Of a stretch of DNA of 64,000 nucleotides, positions 47,101 to 58,316 are shown piece after piece. The stretch covers positions 5,556,001-5,620,000 of the forward strand of contig CM072879.1 in assembly GCA_036937835.1 (NCBI GenBank), written 5' to 3'. Each line of letters begins with the position of its first letter. The first letter of the stretch is position 1. A program made the translations under genes and the position numbers. Under the pieces are notes generated by a model, which did not search any database, was not told where the DNA came from, and was given only the letters and a program-made list of their open reading frames with translations. This stretch comes from Pampus argenteus (lineage: Eukaryota; Chordata; Actinopteri; Scombriformes; Stromateidae).

Positions 47101-50100
47101 GCGGTGCTTTTTAAATCTCCCCACTGACACACATTACATAAAATGCCTTTGTGGTTTAAGAGATGCCAAATTTGTTCAGACATGTTTTTTTTCTCTACCA
47201 ATTATATGCTGCTTGCATGCAGTAACATCTGTGCCGGACCTGTAATAATGCAACACCTGCATCGGCAGACCACTGCTGCTCTTCAACATTCGTGTGTGTT
47301 TTTATCCGTCTGTTTAAAACCCTCTTTACTGTACTTACATGGTTGGAATTTGGAAGTTGGCCTCCCTGTCGAGGCGGTAGGCCACCTGGTGGGGAGTCGA
47401 GCCGTCCACCTTCCTCACACCTTTCAGAGCGATCACATCCAGCTGGAACTGGGTGATCAGATCAAAACCTACAAGAGTATGTGTGTAATGTACATGATTA
47501 TGGTGATGGTGATAACGATTACAGTAATAATTTATACTGTGTAGTAGCACTGATAGTAATAAGAAATAATATAGTGCAAAAATTACAATGATTACAACCA
47601 GTATTAGAAGCACTATCAATGCAATTAGCAGTTATACAAACTTTTGTAACTGCTGCAGTTGGTAATATTAGTAATATGGTAGGTAACTAGTAACTGATCA
47701 CAGTGATTATTAGACATCGTTTTAATTTATCTATTTTAAAATAGATTTTTTGCGATCGCCACAAAGCTGTCGAGTTTTGAAACATGCATACCGTTCGTCA
47801 AACCACAGAGCAGAATGTGTGCAGATGTGTCAAAGGAGCGAACTGGTTCAAACAGGGCAGTGGTGAGCAATTACCATCTTGCTGAGTTTGAATTGTTCCA
47901 ACTAAAATTCTGTAAAACTCAAGTGGAACATTTTATTTGCCTCATTTGAAATCTAAAGGTGTCTTGGGGAATTAGGAGGCCCACCCTGTTCAACTAATTA
48001 AAATCTACCACCTTCCTTTGGATAGTCTATTTTCTCCTTTAGGGATTTTAGTGGCGTAGGCCTGTGGTTTTTAAACTGCTGCTTCTCCTTTTGTTTAACC
48101 AACCCGCCCACCCCCACGCCCCCCGCCCTCCTTAACTATGACCATCTCCAAATGTCCGCAATATCACCAAAGAGTGTTTCACCTGGAAGGTCATCTTGTC
48201 CGCTTCTCATTGGTGGGCAGACGGTATCGCCGTCCAAACGGTTGAGGTCAAGTTCTGATAGGACAAAACAAACAGCAATAATCTTGTTACGCTTGTTCTC
48301 CGCTGAATTTGACAAATGCAATTCATTATCGGTCGGTTTAATTCAGTTGGTGTATTCCAGGAGACAGATACAAGAGAGAAGCAAAGTCTTTAATGCCAGA
48401 CTGGATTAATATCACGATGCACTGTGTTGCATTTTTAATGTTGTTACAACCACACTTGGTGTATTTCACATATTCACACATTCCAGAGCATGAACACAGA
48501 CTAATCAACGCAGTCTTTGAGATTAATAATACAGACGTCCTTTTTAATCCAAACATAATGTTGATAAATACCTGTGGAAGCCATATGTCATCAGAAACAT
48601 ATTTAGAAAGTCAGTATGGCAGGTGGCAACTCCCCCTTTTTTATTTATGTGTGTATGATTTGTAAAGATGGAAGTCTTCTTTGATGGAAACAGCAACTTG
48701 CAATACATCATACTGCCAATCAATTACTGCTTTTATTACAAATATTTCTCTGTTGTATGAAAAATCTAGGTTGGCAGGGTTTTTGTGTTGTTAATCTACA
48801 AAATCAAAGAGTGGCCAAGGTTTTCTTTGCCATTAACAAACCGACCTTAATATAAATAATGTGTGACTCCAGAAAAGCTTATACTTATATACTTATAATT
48901 AGGACTCTAATTAAATTTCAATAGAACAGGCTGTTTAACTGAACTGTTTACGCAGTTCCTGATAATTAAAAGAAAAATCTCAAAAATAGAGACTTTCTTG
49001 CAGTGGAAAATCAATTCCTAAGATGCATCAGAAGAGGGAGCTATCCTCGAGTTGCTAAACTGCACTTCTGAAGGGGAGAAGCCTCACGAAAAAAACTCCA
49101 TGAAACAAGCACCGGTGACAGCCAGAGCGGCTGCCGACTCAATAGCCTGAGTCAGCTCATTTACAGTGAGCAGCGTGAACACAACACATCTGGAAGCCGT
49201 TCTCAGATCCCACATAACTGCTGAGAAATGAGATAAAGTGGTGAGACGGTATTTATATTGCCATGTTTACTACCACTAAACACTTATCTGACTGCGCATG
49301 TGGGCCTCAAGTTGTTAAAGTTACTGCCTGCCGCGGCATTACGCGCTCAGAAAGCCAGTCATTAGCGCAATGAGCACGAGATGAACCGCAATTAAGATGT
49401 CACATGCAGTTGCATGTGCACTGTGACACTGAAGCAGCACACCTACCGTATCTGGAAATCACTGCAGGTTCATGTTAGATTTATTATGTCCTCAAACAAA
49501 AGAATGGGCCTGTTATGATTATGTTGTGATGGGACATTTAATCTGATTTAATCCTACGACACAGACCAGCACAAGCACATCTGCTGTTTCTGGCCTTTGC
49601 TGTTTGAGTTCTGATAAAGAGAACGACCTAGCAACAGTCAACACAAAAGGCTTTAACATTAACCCGCGTCTCCTTTTGTCTGTAGGACAAACAAATTTAC
49701 AGTGACGGCGGCGTTCGTGCACCGTACGGTACACTGATAGCGTCATGTGTCAGTGATTGTGGATTGCAGTGTAGGTGACTTACGTCCAAACGCTGGAGCG
49801 AGGAGGAGGGACAGTAGAGCCATACAGACTGGAGAATACGCTGACAGCGCTAGATGCCACGGTTGCTTTCTGTTCAGGAATGACGGAGAAAATTAGTATT
49901 CAGTCATGCATCTAATTGTCTTTGACAGTTTCGTTGTGTCTAAATTGATAAAACACCACGGGGATGACATTGAAGTGCTTTCTGGTGACCTCCGTGGGCG
50001 TCCTGAGCACATGGAAGTGAAGAAAGAAAGAACGTTTATATTGTCCTTTGAAAATTATTTTTGTTAAATGTAAATGGCAATTAAAGCAGTCATATTATCA

Positions 50101-52924
50101 GCAAACAAATTACATTTACTAAAGTCTGTACCAGAATAGATTGATTTCAATTGATTTAGATGGTGAGCCGTGAAATCGTCATTTTATGGCACGCTGGTTA
50201 GCTAAACTCAGAAATTAGCATTAATTGAAACTGCCTCACATATGGTGGAAATATTAAAAATATAAGTAAAGCATTATACTAAAGATAGGCCTTTGTTAAA
50301 AAAAAAATCCTTTCTCAAATAGCTATAGCATTTATGGTTTTGAAAGATTAGCAGGCTAGCTAACTAGCTTGCTAACTGCTTGGTAGCTTTAAGCTAATCT
50401 GGCTGGTTTGAGGCTGGGTGAGTGAGACTTTGACCTGTTGCTTGTCTCTTTTCACCTGCGCTTCATCTAATGTTTCTGCCCTTAAAGCAATAAAGCGATG
50501 TATCCAAGCCAGGGACAGTCACCAGGATAGCTTTCACGCTGAGGATATGAATCACTACAAGCCTTCGGGAATCATTTATATAAACCAAACACATACATTA
50601 AACATGGATTCAGTGATTTACCATCGCATACATTAAAAGTACAGACGTGGGCTTCTGGAAGAAGGTGGATGATACATAGCATTAGTAGTCACGCAGTGTA
50701 TCAAAAGTGATCTTACACACCAGTGATTCATTTTGTCCACACGTTCACTTGCATTATCCACATTCTGCTCCTTAAGCTTTTATTTTTATTTTTTTATGTG
50801 TCCTGAGCTGTGACAAGTCTCCGTAGCGATCCCAAATCCATCATCAACATGAGTGATAGTGACGGGACCCTCTTCGAAAAAAGCAAAGGTTGTAGCTCAT
50901 CAATCTGGGGAATGGATGAGGTGGAGGGTGTAACCTATATGTAGTGTGTGAACTCTCTTGCAAATACATTTGTTTGCTTGAGGAGTATGTGGATGATGGT
51001 GTGTGTGTGAGTATACTGTCAACGTGAGTAATGGATAAGTCAGCAAGAGGAGCCACTGGGTGCTAACATTATGCCCTTCAAGTTAAAGGAGCATCTTCAG
51101 AGCCCCAGAGACACTCGCTGGCTGCCTTCTGTGTCAACCCATCTACGCCGTAGACTGGTGCAACTGCACGTTAACATATGAAATCACTGTTCAGATTTAC
51201 AAAGCCATAGTTATTAAAAAAAGAACAGCTCGATATTTTAGGAAAGTCAACATCACACACTGTCATAGCTGTCCATTTAATATGGAGCTACAGGCAAGAG
51301 GTTGTTAGCTTAGCTTAGCATACAGAGTGGAAACAGTGGAAACAACTAGCCTGGCTCAGTCCAAAGGTTAACATATCCACTGTTCAGTTTAAAGTTCAGT
51401 TTTTATACAGATTAAACAAACAAAACTTGCCTGCTGTCAGGCTAGCCAGGCTAAGCTAAGCTAACAGTCTCCTGGCAGTAGTTTCATATTTAATGAACAA
51501 ATTTGAGCGTGGTATTGATCTTCTCATCTAACCCTTTTTTCCCAAAATATGAGCCAAATTGAATTTTCCTGCAAACTCTCATTTAATTTAATGTTGTTGT
51601 TGTTTTCCTGCAATGATTGTACAATATGCTTGTTTCCGATTATGCAGTATGTGATCACACTTTCAGTTGATAACAATTAGAAAGAAATGAGCCAATGTAA
51701 AGTGTCCTTGGGTGTTTTGAAAGGCGCTCTGAAATAAAATGCATTATTATTATTATTAAAGAAGGAATCAAAATCCACGAAGGCTTCGTATGTTCCGTTG
51801 GCACTAAATGATTGAAGGGCATTTCAGGTTGCAGCTCAGATTTAAGCTGATGTAGTAACAAACCTGCAAAGACAATAGTTGCTTTAAGTCCTTTGCATAA
51901 CAGACAAAGAACTCCACAGGGCTAAGTTGTCACTGTACATTATGACATCAAAGCTATTTGAGAGGTTTGACGGATTTAAAATGTTGGCAGCTTGCTGTCT
52001 AAATGTCAGCTTTTGAGCTCCACATTTTATTTGCCCTGAATCTGACACAATATGCTGTCAAACATGCATCACATGTATCACATTTATTGTAAATGTGTGT
52101 AGTGAGCATCCTGCAAGATTATAGAGTTGTGGTTACTCTCTCTCTCTCTCTCTCTCCCACATGCACACGAATACTGTATTTAGAGCTGTCAAAGTTCAAA
52201 AGTAGAGAAAATTACTTGTAGATTAAACATCATAGGATGAAAAATTCCCTCAAATATATTCCGGTAAATATCTTTTCATGTACTCAATCAAGTCGAGTCA
52301 ATTAGGTAATGACATGTCATCTTCTTTCATTGCTAACATTCATCAACATTTGATGGGACTTCCCTTTTGTTGCCACCCATGTTGTGATGTCCCTGAGGTG
52401 CTCCCAGAATATATATATATATATCTATATATAGAGAACCAACACTGGCACGATTTGCGCTCTCTCATTTGTCTTAATTACCCAAAAATAGATCGCTGCT
52501 CAGCATGGAGCAATCAGCCGTACAATTGAGTCATGTTCAAGTTGATTGTTGCAGAAAATAAAGTCTTTCTGGCGCAATAGATGTGTGTGTATGTCCTTAC
52601 AGATGATGATGGTGATTCTACAGGTGGCGCTATTCATTCAGGCTGTTTCCACACAAACTGAATGGTCAGTTTCTGTAATCTAGGCTTAAATAAAGATGCT
52701 CCTGCACCTCACCCCTATGAGTTATCAGAGGGTTGCACAGAAGAAACAGTTAGATGATGTTTCCTCGTTCTAAATGAAGATTAAAAATAGCTACTCGAAG
52801 CCATTATTAGTGACATGGCTCTTCGTTATAATGGAAATTGCCACGCTCATCAGAGATAAAGCCTGCTGACGAGGAGCCTTGACAGAAATTCAACGTGAGA
52901 TACTTACCTCGTCAGGGAGGCCAT
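33681..52924 (-). CDS. col9a1: Collagen alpha-1(IX)-type chain, complete, 38 coding exons
   Basis: A full FACIT collagen of 945 residues by my splicing (human COL9A1 is 921, from memory). Order: signal peptide; NC4 with TSPN domain (to about residue 273); COL3 (about 274-414); NC3 with CPAAC; COL2 (about 430-766); NC2 (about 767-802); COL1; NC1 with CDPSTC. TSPN hallmarks include GQDDLPGFDLI, DEYSFMATFRM and FELQWMLIHCDPNRAQRE, close to human COL9A1. Type IX chains form heterotrimers on type II fibrils in cartilage and vitreous. The NC1 tail (SPLYMFSGKKSAGYKNP) and the NC2 diverge strongly from the human protein. With col22a1 and fam135b as neighbours, this may be an ohnolog (possibly what zebrafish calls col9a1c) rather than the direct COL9A1 orthologue. 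Family assignment is firm; orthology is not. Confidence 0.92.
35105..39119 (-). CDS. col9a1: col9a1-like NC3 hinge and COL2 domain exons 17-34
   Basis: Exon 17 (39063-39119) starts CPAACPAGPRG, the NC3 cysteine pair (human CPNACPPG as I recall). COL2 then runs through 38209-38262, 37923-37976, 37775-37828, 37628-37681, 37470-37523, 37318-37371, 37159-37212, 36898-36951, 36577-36621, 36369-36422, 36193-36246, 36006-36059, 35834-35905, 35690-35725, 35558-35602, 35417-35449 and 35105-35251. Eleven of these are 54 bp. The helix is about 337 residues, matching mammalian COL2. Exon 33 ends GE and exon 34 starts L, so a triplet (GEL) spans that join. The last exon is 147 bp and ends PGPRGLP. Confidence 0.9.
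36341..36363. repeat. col9a1: (CA)n tract directly after a 5' splice site (minus strand)
   Basis: Read on the minus strand, exon 27 ends ACT, the intron starts GTGAGA and a run of CA repeats begins within about five bases. CA repeats this close to a donor are known binding sites for hnRNP L. Confidence 0.9.
39295..42427 (-). CDS. col9a1: col9a1-like COL3 domain exons 8-16
   Basis: Exons 42338-42427, 42188-42223, 41192-41263, 40836-40880, 40712-40747, 40584-40607, 40407-40460, 39815-39886 and 39295-39333, all whole-codon. The helix starts in exon 8 (PDKSVQ then GPPGAPGPEG) and runs about 140 residues, near the 137 of mammalian COL3. The 24-bp exon (GPASEGPP) puts two extra residues into the triplet register. 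Exon 16 (GPPGASNEGSGEA) leaves the helix and enters NC3. Confidence 0.87.
40049..40371. mobile_element. AAGTA-rich repeat, copy C
   Basis: Begins ATGGTGGAAGAAGCTCC, contains AATACTCAATTACACGTAAG and GTATAAAGTAGCATAAAG, and ends near TCAGTAAATGTACTTA. Located in intron 14 of the col9a1-like gene. Same family as 9078 and 27693. Confidence 0.5.
40466..40496. repeat. col9a1: (TG)n tract replacing a polypyrimidine tract (minus strand)
   Basis: Read on the minus strand, a TGTG-rich run ends in GTCTGACAG immediately before exon 14, where a pyrimidine tract would normally be. Confidence 0.9.
40962..41143. repeat. Two (AC)n tracts within one small intron
   Basis: Runs at 40962-41007 (about 23 units) and 41108-41143 (about 18 units), both in the 311-bp intron between exons 10 and 11 of the col9a1-like gene. 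They make up roughly a quarter of that intron. Confidence 0.95.
42915..42932 (-). CDS. col9a1: Putative 18-bp micro-exon of the col9a1-like gene
   Basis: Reads MYANAE in phase 0 between exon 6 (ELPATE) and exon 8 (PDKSVQGPPG). It has a pyrimidine-rich acceptor (CTTCTTGCTTCTTCAG) and a donor GAG|GTATTT. Human COL9A1 has extra residues at this junction. Skipping it would leave the frame intact, so it could be constitutive, alternative or a chance match. Including it brings the coding-exon count to 38, the number I remember for human COL9A1. Confidence 0.5.
44464..48254 (-). CDS. col9a1: col9a1-like NC4 / TSPN domain exons 3-6
   Basis: Exons 48183-48254, 47339-47468, 44912-45308 and 44464-44544. 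Exon 3 carries VCPPMRSGQDDLPG; exon 4 continues FDLITQFQLDVIALKG. Exon 5 is a large 397-bp exon with most of the TSPN sheet (VWNVWQIVDVEGRKQAG, LFNTKWHKVMIGVE, VTLYVDCQPVDQKPIKG). Exon 6 closes with FELQWMLIHCDPNRAQRE and Cys-containing SCNELPATE. Frames join cleanly (phase 1, 1, 2, 0). NC4 is the globular basic domain that projects from cartilage fibrils in the long form of alpha1(IX). Confidence 0.92.
45309..47338 (-). other. col9a1: Intron 4 of the col9a1-like gene
   Basis: 2.0 kb; holds the probable interspersed repeat at 46443-46930. No exon seen on either strand. Confidence 0.55.
46443..46930. repeat. Probable interspersed repeat in intron 4 of the col9a1-like gene
   Basis: Contains AAAGGGACACCCCACCGATT, GCATTATGGGAAATGTAG and AGAGGGTGGGCTGTGC, phrases I associate with a common percomorph repeat. 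No terminal repeats or target-site duplication could be defined. Confidence 0.4.
49784..52924 (-). CDS. col9a1: col9a1-like exons 1-2, signal peptide
   Basis: Exon 1 coding part 52908-52924 (ATG at 52924-52922, MASLTR split) and exon 2 49784-49869, joined by a 3.0 kb intron. The joined N terminus has a basic start (MASLTRK), then a hydrophobic core ending CMALLSLLLAPAFG, a good secretory signal with likely cleavage after the AFG region. The exon 2 acceptor was taken as CAG before AAAGCAACC because it gives the right frame; AAG four bases later is a weaker alternative. A second in-frame ATG in exon 2 (MALLSLLLAPAFG) could also start a shorter signal peptide. Confidence 0.75.
51220..51560. mobile_element. 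GTTAGCTTAGC-type fish repeat with internal foldback
   Basis: In intron 1 of the col9a1-like gene. Contains a perfect 16-base inverted repeat: GTTAGCTTAGCTTAGC at 51304-51319 and GCTAAGCTAAGCTAAC at 51450-51465, with phrases such as CTAGCCTGGCTCAGTCCAAA between. I recognise the pattern as a widespread element in percomorph fishes, but I do not know its class with certainty. Confidence 0.6.
51690..51762 (+). repeat. SINE/LINE 3'-tail fragment
   Basis: TGTAAAGTGTCCTTGGGTGT then TTGAAAGGCGCTCTGAAATA and a TTATTATTATTATTA tail. This is the classic 3' end of fish LINE-mobilised SINEs, which end in a trinucleotide repeat. Only the tail is present. Confidence 0.6.
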
Positions 52925-53180
52925 GATTGATTCCCCTCCAGTGACAGGACAAGGGAGGGACAAGCTCAGCGATGAGGCACAGGAGTGAGGCGCAGGATCA
53001 GAAGGAGCCACGGATATGAAATTCCCACCTGAAGTCAGTCCTACCTGCGCATGTTGAGGACTGACTGAGAGAAGCTGTGCAAGGGATGCTCAAGCGTTTT
53101 CTGAGAACGTATAAAAGTTTGTTCAACGGCTTCCCATTGGCCAGGAGTTCTTAAGGAGGTGGTGTCTGAATTTTTATTAC
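52925..53180 (-). promoter_or_regulatory. col9a1: Candidate 5' UTR and proximal promoter of the col9a1-like gene
   Basis: Upstream of the ATG on the minus strand. A CCAAT box in the correct orientation (plus-strand ATTGG at 53136-53140) lies about 215 bases from the start codon. No TATA box in the correct orientation is clear; the TATAAAAG seen at 53110 reads on the plus strand. The start of transcription is not determinable here. Confidence 0.35.
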
Positions 53181-55620
53181 CGACACTTAAAAAGATGCAG
53201 AAGCCTGTGGGCCTTTATGTGTAACCCTACCCCACCCCCCATCCCCTCTGTGTGTTTTCTCTAAGGTGCCCCCTAATGACATGTGCTGGCTGTATGTAAT
53301 TCTCTTAATCATTATTGTCAGGATAGAGAAGAAGCAGCCAGTTAGTGATGTGAAATGTGGATTTCATAATCATGTCACCTCATCAGTTGAGCTGAAGAAT
53401 GCATGTTAGTCTGCAGTGTTGACATGAACAAGCCTTGTTATTACCTGAACGGCCTCAGGCAGACATGCTGGTTATGTATCCTGCATGTTATGTAATTGCA
53501 TTGCACCTATGGCATTTGATCTGCTAAATAAACTAGATTTCTGCCGCACGTTGGGAGATCTGAGAGACTTAAACGAGCTGTGGATAGGCTGGTTTCTGGT
53601 AGGAAGTACTCTGTGACATTCTTCACTGCTCTGACTTTATCTGGCTTGCACAGACATTCTGGCGTTTCTTACAGGTACGACTTTCTCATCCTCAAAGAGA
53701 TTTGTCAGCTTCAATGCTATACGACCATTTTGATGTGACAAAAAAAAACATTTTTGCCTGTGGGCAGAGATGTCTCTGAAGCGTTAAGAAAATGTGTTTT
53801 TAAAAGCATGAATGTGCAGCTGCATTAAAGAGAAAGAGGGTTATTCATAAAACCTGTGTGTAAATCTTGGATTATTGATTCATTGATCCAGGAAGTTGCT
53901 GCAGTATCCTGTTATGTGATATTATATCACTGATATTCTACAATTAAGGATCAGCGACCTCACAGTCACATGATACTCCGCAATTTACTACAGCTAATAA
54001 TATAAAGGTCGGAGAGAAAGTATTTGTTATTGTGCTATATTACTTGCATTGATTGTTTTTTGTTGCTACAGCACAGCGCTCGCCTGGAAGAGCTGTAAGG
54101 GAAACATGATACAGTGACTGGGTCTCCTCAGAGATCTGGCAGAGAGATCATGTGTCCAGCCTGGATAATTGAGAGCTCAGGCTCTCAATGAGCGAGCAGG
54201 CACAGACAGTGCGGGCAGAGGGAAAGAGAAAAACAATTTGTGATTATTCATCCACGCGGCAGGCCCCATGACTAGCACACTTGTGACCTGGAGTCACATA
54301 CGCCAAGGCCGCCGGAGTTAAAGTACAGCTTGATACTGTTGTTGAAATGTAAAAGCACGGGTGTTATATTAAGCTACAATAACAAGCTGTGGTCCATCAA
54401 AATTTAATCACCTTTTGCATCCTAAAAGCTTTGCAGTGTCCAGTGTTGTTGGTGCAGATTTATTGTAATGAATAAAAGTTTGTGGTTCGGCGAGGATTAT
54501 GTGTTTATACATCGAGGTCAGTGTGACGTGTCAAACTGTTGCGTCGTTTGCTGTAATCCATTCAAACACTGGCTTTTCAAGAGTCAGCTCAGTTAACCTC
54601 AGTAAACGGCTGGTTTACAACCAGCTAAACGGGAACATAATATGGGAAAGCATGCGATCAATATGTTAACTAGCAACACGCCATAGATTGAATGCAGTGA
54701 ATGTACCATCAGTCATACTGTAGTGTGTACAAGCAATTAGCTGCTACAGTAAGTTATAGGCTGAGAGTGCTAACAAACTTCCAAACATAACTTTATTTAA
54801 AATTAGTAGTGAAGTACTACAACTGTGACAGTTACATTGACAACACAGAATTTAAAAAAAAGTCTGCTAACTTTATCTCTTGCCACCATAACTTAATGTT
54901 ATACTACACCATACATATACTGGATTGAGATTCATAAATTATGAATTTAACTTTTCATTCATGAGAGGAAGAACGTGCTCTTTTTGCTTTCAGCAGTTAC
55001 GTACAGACTCAGAACATGTTTAGCCTAGCTTAGCAAAAAAAAAGCGGAGGCACGAGTGCGGCTTGAAAGAACCCCGAAAAAAAAAAAAAAAAGGCCCCAA
55101 AAGGCTTTTGGTAAAATAAAGAAGATGCATCCAGTGAGTCAGATAGTGTTGTCCACATTTTCACTTTGGCACCTACGGCTGGTGAAGTAGTGACAGCGAG
55201 AGCGCTCGAAAGAAGGAAGGAAACAGCTCACCGCGGCGGTTACCGTTTGCTGCTAACGCTAGCTTGCACCAACATAGCAATAAAGAAATAAGAATCTGTT
55301 TGGGATCATTATGTGGAGGACAATGTTAGCGTAATGTTGCTTTATTTAAAGTCTTTTTTAACAAATATGCATACTAGATAGATATAGAAATGTGATAAAT
55401 TGAATGCAAAATATTCTCCAAGTCACTGAAACTCTATGTTTTGATGGTGGTGGTGGAGAGTGCTGTCACTCCAAAATCTCCCATAGGTCTTCAGTTGGGT
55501 TGAGATTGATGCCTGTAAATCTATAGCATATGCTGACCAGTTGTACCCTGTATGCATCTGCAGTCATTAGGTTTCTTTGTTTTTCTTTTGTCACTTAGAT
55601 AGTCAACGCATATTATTTTG

Positions 55621-55900
55621 GGCGGTTGCTCAAGAGGTAGAGGCGGGTCGTCCTCCAATGGGAAGATCGGCTGTTCGATTCCTGGCCCCTTCAGTCCACA
55701 TGTCGAAGTGTCCTTCGGCAAGATACATTAGATTAGATCCCCCGATGGGTAGGCACCTTACATGGCACTCTCTGCCATCAGTGTGTGAACGTGTGTGTGT
55801 GTGTGTGTGTGTGAATAGGTGAATGTGGCATGTGGTGTAAAGTGCTTTGAGTGGTCAGAAGAATAGAAAGGTGCTTTAAAATTGCAGTCCATTTACCATT
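55621..55900 (+). mobile_element. tRNA-derived SINE, near full length
   Basis: The head has a tRNA-like promoter: AGAGGTAGAGGCGGGTCG (A-box region) and TGTTCGATTCC (B box, about 55672-55682). The body has CAGTCCACATGTCGAAGTGT and CCTTCGGCAAGATACATTAG, then a (GT)n stretch at about 55788-55813, GTAAAGTGCTTTGAGTGGTC and the end TGCAGTCCATTTACC. I recognise the layout as a very common percomorph tRNA SINE. It lies between the two divergent genes. Confidence 0.8.
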
Positions 55901-57082
55901 TGTCAGACAATATGAACTGAGCTGAGGGTGAGGTGGGTGTGTCTATGATCAACCACTCTCTGTATTACATCACCGAAGAGCACTGGACATAATTTACTCA
56001 GACAAAAAACGAGCAGCAATCAGCTGCTATCATCTGTAATATTTCTTTCATAGATAATATCGATGATAGAAGTGTGACATTGGACTGTGTGAACATTGGT
56101 GTCCTTGCTGCGTAACCTTTCTGAAATTGGTGCCAGGTTTGTTTCAGACTGTACGGTCACCTGGGCTCTGCCAAGCGTCTGGAAAAAAAAAAAAAAAAAA
56201 AATCAATAGTGCGCCTCTCTTAATCAAGAGTGCTCGAAGCTTATGGCAGAATGCCATGAGAGAAAAGCAGCAATTGACTTTGTTTTTTTTAAGAAGAAGG
56301 TGAAGATGGGAACGGAAGGAAAACAGTCAGGATTCGCTTGGTACAAAAGAACCAACCGGGCCAGACAGAACAAACAGTTAAACACACAGTTACCAAACCC
56401 AACAGCTTATGGGCCATGGACATTTTTATTCATATGTTACATAATCCTCCTCTCCCCCTTATCTGACAAGTGATTAGTCTGCGAGGCGTTGTTTAACCAG
56501 GACAGATGGTATTTTAATTGCGGTACCTGACTGCCAAGAACAAGTGCTGCTTATTGGTTGACCGTCCTTTATGACTTTGTCGGTTCTTCAGTTTGATCAG
56601 TTTTATTCTTTAGATCCTTATAATGGAGCGACACAAATATACTGCATATATCGTTTTTTTATTGTTATCTTTACCTTTACTTTATCAGTTATTGTTTTCA
56701 TTTAGCTACTGATTGTAGTCTGCTTACATACTGTACAATATGTGTGGATTTGAATGTGTCCAGTTATTTCTATTCTTATCTTCAACGTTTAGCTTTCACT
56801 TGCACATTCATGCACATTGCCCAAAATGTTTTTGACTTAATCCTTATTTGTATTACTTATTACTGCAAGCTGCAAGATTTCACTGCACCTTTTACACGGT
56901 CAGAGAGATTAACCTGCTTATGGGCCTCAGGGCAAAAATAAACTGCTGGATCTTTATTAACTTCCAATCTTCCCCTGTGTAGAGTGTACAGGTTTTCTAT
57001 ACTGTGTCCCCACATATTCAGCAGCACAAAACATAAACAATAAAGGTCCTAAAAATCTCTCTGAAACACAGCCTCAATATCA

Positions 57083-57335
57083 GCATGTTAAAGCTGCAAT
57101 AATCAATATTTTTGACTGTGTGTAATATGAAAACTCGGAGGGAATAATCAGCCGATTGTACACGGCTTAACTCCAGCGGCAGCAACTGTTTATAGACATT
57201 TATGTTTATAGTAAAAGTGTTTAGCAGCTAAAGAGTTGGTGCATACCAAAACAGAGCTAAAAGGAGAGTGAATATTGCACTCGTATTCATCAGGTGTTGC
57301 TAACATGTTCACCATCAACCAAAAAAACAAAAATA
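57083..57335. repeat. Interspersed repeat (GTTAAAGCTGCAATAATCAA type)
   Basis: Starts at GTTAAAGCTGCAATAATCAA and includes AAACAGAGCTAAAAGGAGAG and TATTCATCAGGTGTTGC, a string I know as recurrent in percomorph genomes. Class unknown; no termini defined. It lies just upstream of the candidate fam135b promoter. Confidence 0.45.
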
Positions 57336-57779
57336 CATTAGTTCATATTGTGCTTCAGTGGGGTGTATTCACAAATTCACATTTTCATATGTACAATTAG
57401 GGAATTTTGGGAATAATTCCAAAAAAACTACAATGTAAATCTCAAATTGGATCCCCATGATCAAACCCTTATTATCCCAGTGTTGTTATGTACAGGCATA
57501 CTAGTTTCATATCAGTACCAGCTACATTTGAGGCTGTCAGACTAAAAATAAACTACTGGTTCATCCGTTGTGATAAAGGCCATAACTTGGTTAGTGGTCC
57601 ACCCATTATTATTTTTAATACAGTACTTTCCAGATGACTGTATGGTGATGACACGCTGGGAGAAGTTGATTTTTTTTTCTTAATCTGCCATGACTTCCAA
57701 GTCACGTGACAGTCGCGTGTTTATTATTGCGTTAATGGTTTGTTTGCATGACTCCAGCCATCCTTTGTCTGCTCTCGTG

Positions 57780-57868
57780 GTAATTTCCCACTGCGCGGCT
57801 CACTTCAGCTTTAGAGGGGCAGCTCTCTGACGTCAGCTCGCCCGCTGGACGCACACTATAGTGCAGCA

Positions 57869-57899
<31 letters not shown>

Positions 57900-58097
57900 G
57901 CCACACACAGTGGCTGGGTGCTGACTATTAATATTCCCCTTATGAAACTACCCATGCTCTATAGCTTATGTATTATGTGCATAACACGGGGCGGATCCGA
58001 AGGAGAAACACAAAGCCAGATTCCGCGACAGATACTTTCCCAAATTAAAATCCCCGTCGGGAGAGAGAGAGAGAGAGATAGAGAGACGCAGGGGGTT

Positions 58098-58128
<31 letters not shown>

Positions 58129-58316
58129 GAAGAGAGGAGGGGGGACTGCAGAACATAGGCTACAGGGTCTGGGTGAATAACCATGGCAACAGCAGCAGCA
58201 GCAGGAGAAGCGGTGGTATAAACATTGCAAACCGCGCATCCATCCGCAAACAGCGATGTACTAAGTGAAGGCTGGATCCAGATCATCTGCGGATAGAAGA
58301 CTTGATCAGTGCTAAG
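57780..58316 (+). promoter_or_regulatory. fam135b: Candidate fam135b promoter and 5' UTR exon
   Basis: A locally GC-richer stretch with a perfect CRE palindrome TGACGTCA (57828-57835), (AC)n, a long (GA)n tract and a block ending GCTAAG at 58316 followed by GTGAGG, a good donor. A non-coding first exon ending there would splice to the coding exon at 63224. The fit is by position and motifs only. Confidence 0.4.
57828..57835 (+). promoter_or_regulatory. Full cAMP-response-element palindrome
   Basis: TGACGTCA, the 8-base consensus bound by CREB/ATF factors, in a region with other promoter-like signs about 0.5 kb before the putative first-exon donor. One 8-mer match could be chance. Confidence 0.45.

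Larger units (their letters stand above)
49870..52907 (-). other. col9a1: Intron 1 of the col9a1-like gene
   Basis: 3.0 kb; holds the foldback repeat (51220-51560), a SINE tail (51690-51762), (TC)n and (TA)n tracts. First introns of cartilage collagen genes often carry enhancers, but I could not pick out a convincing paired SOX site by eye. Confidence 0.5.
53181..57779. other. Intergenic region between the divergent col9a1-like and fam135b genes
   Basis: Contains one SINE (55621-55900) and one other repeat (57083-57335), with poly(A) runs near 55078 and 56180. No coding sequence is supported. Confidence 0.55.

Noticed and set aside
53109..53117. TATAAAAG as the TATA box of the col9a1-like gene
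   Set aside because: It reads on the plus strand, opposite to the gene.
55671..55682. tRNA gene
   Set aside because: Only A- and B-box-like parts with no cloverleaf; the context is a SINE.
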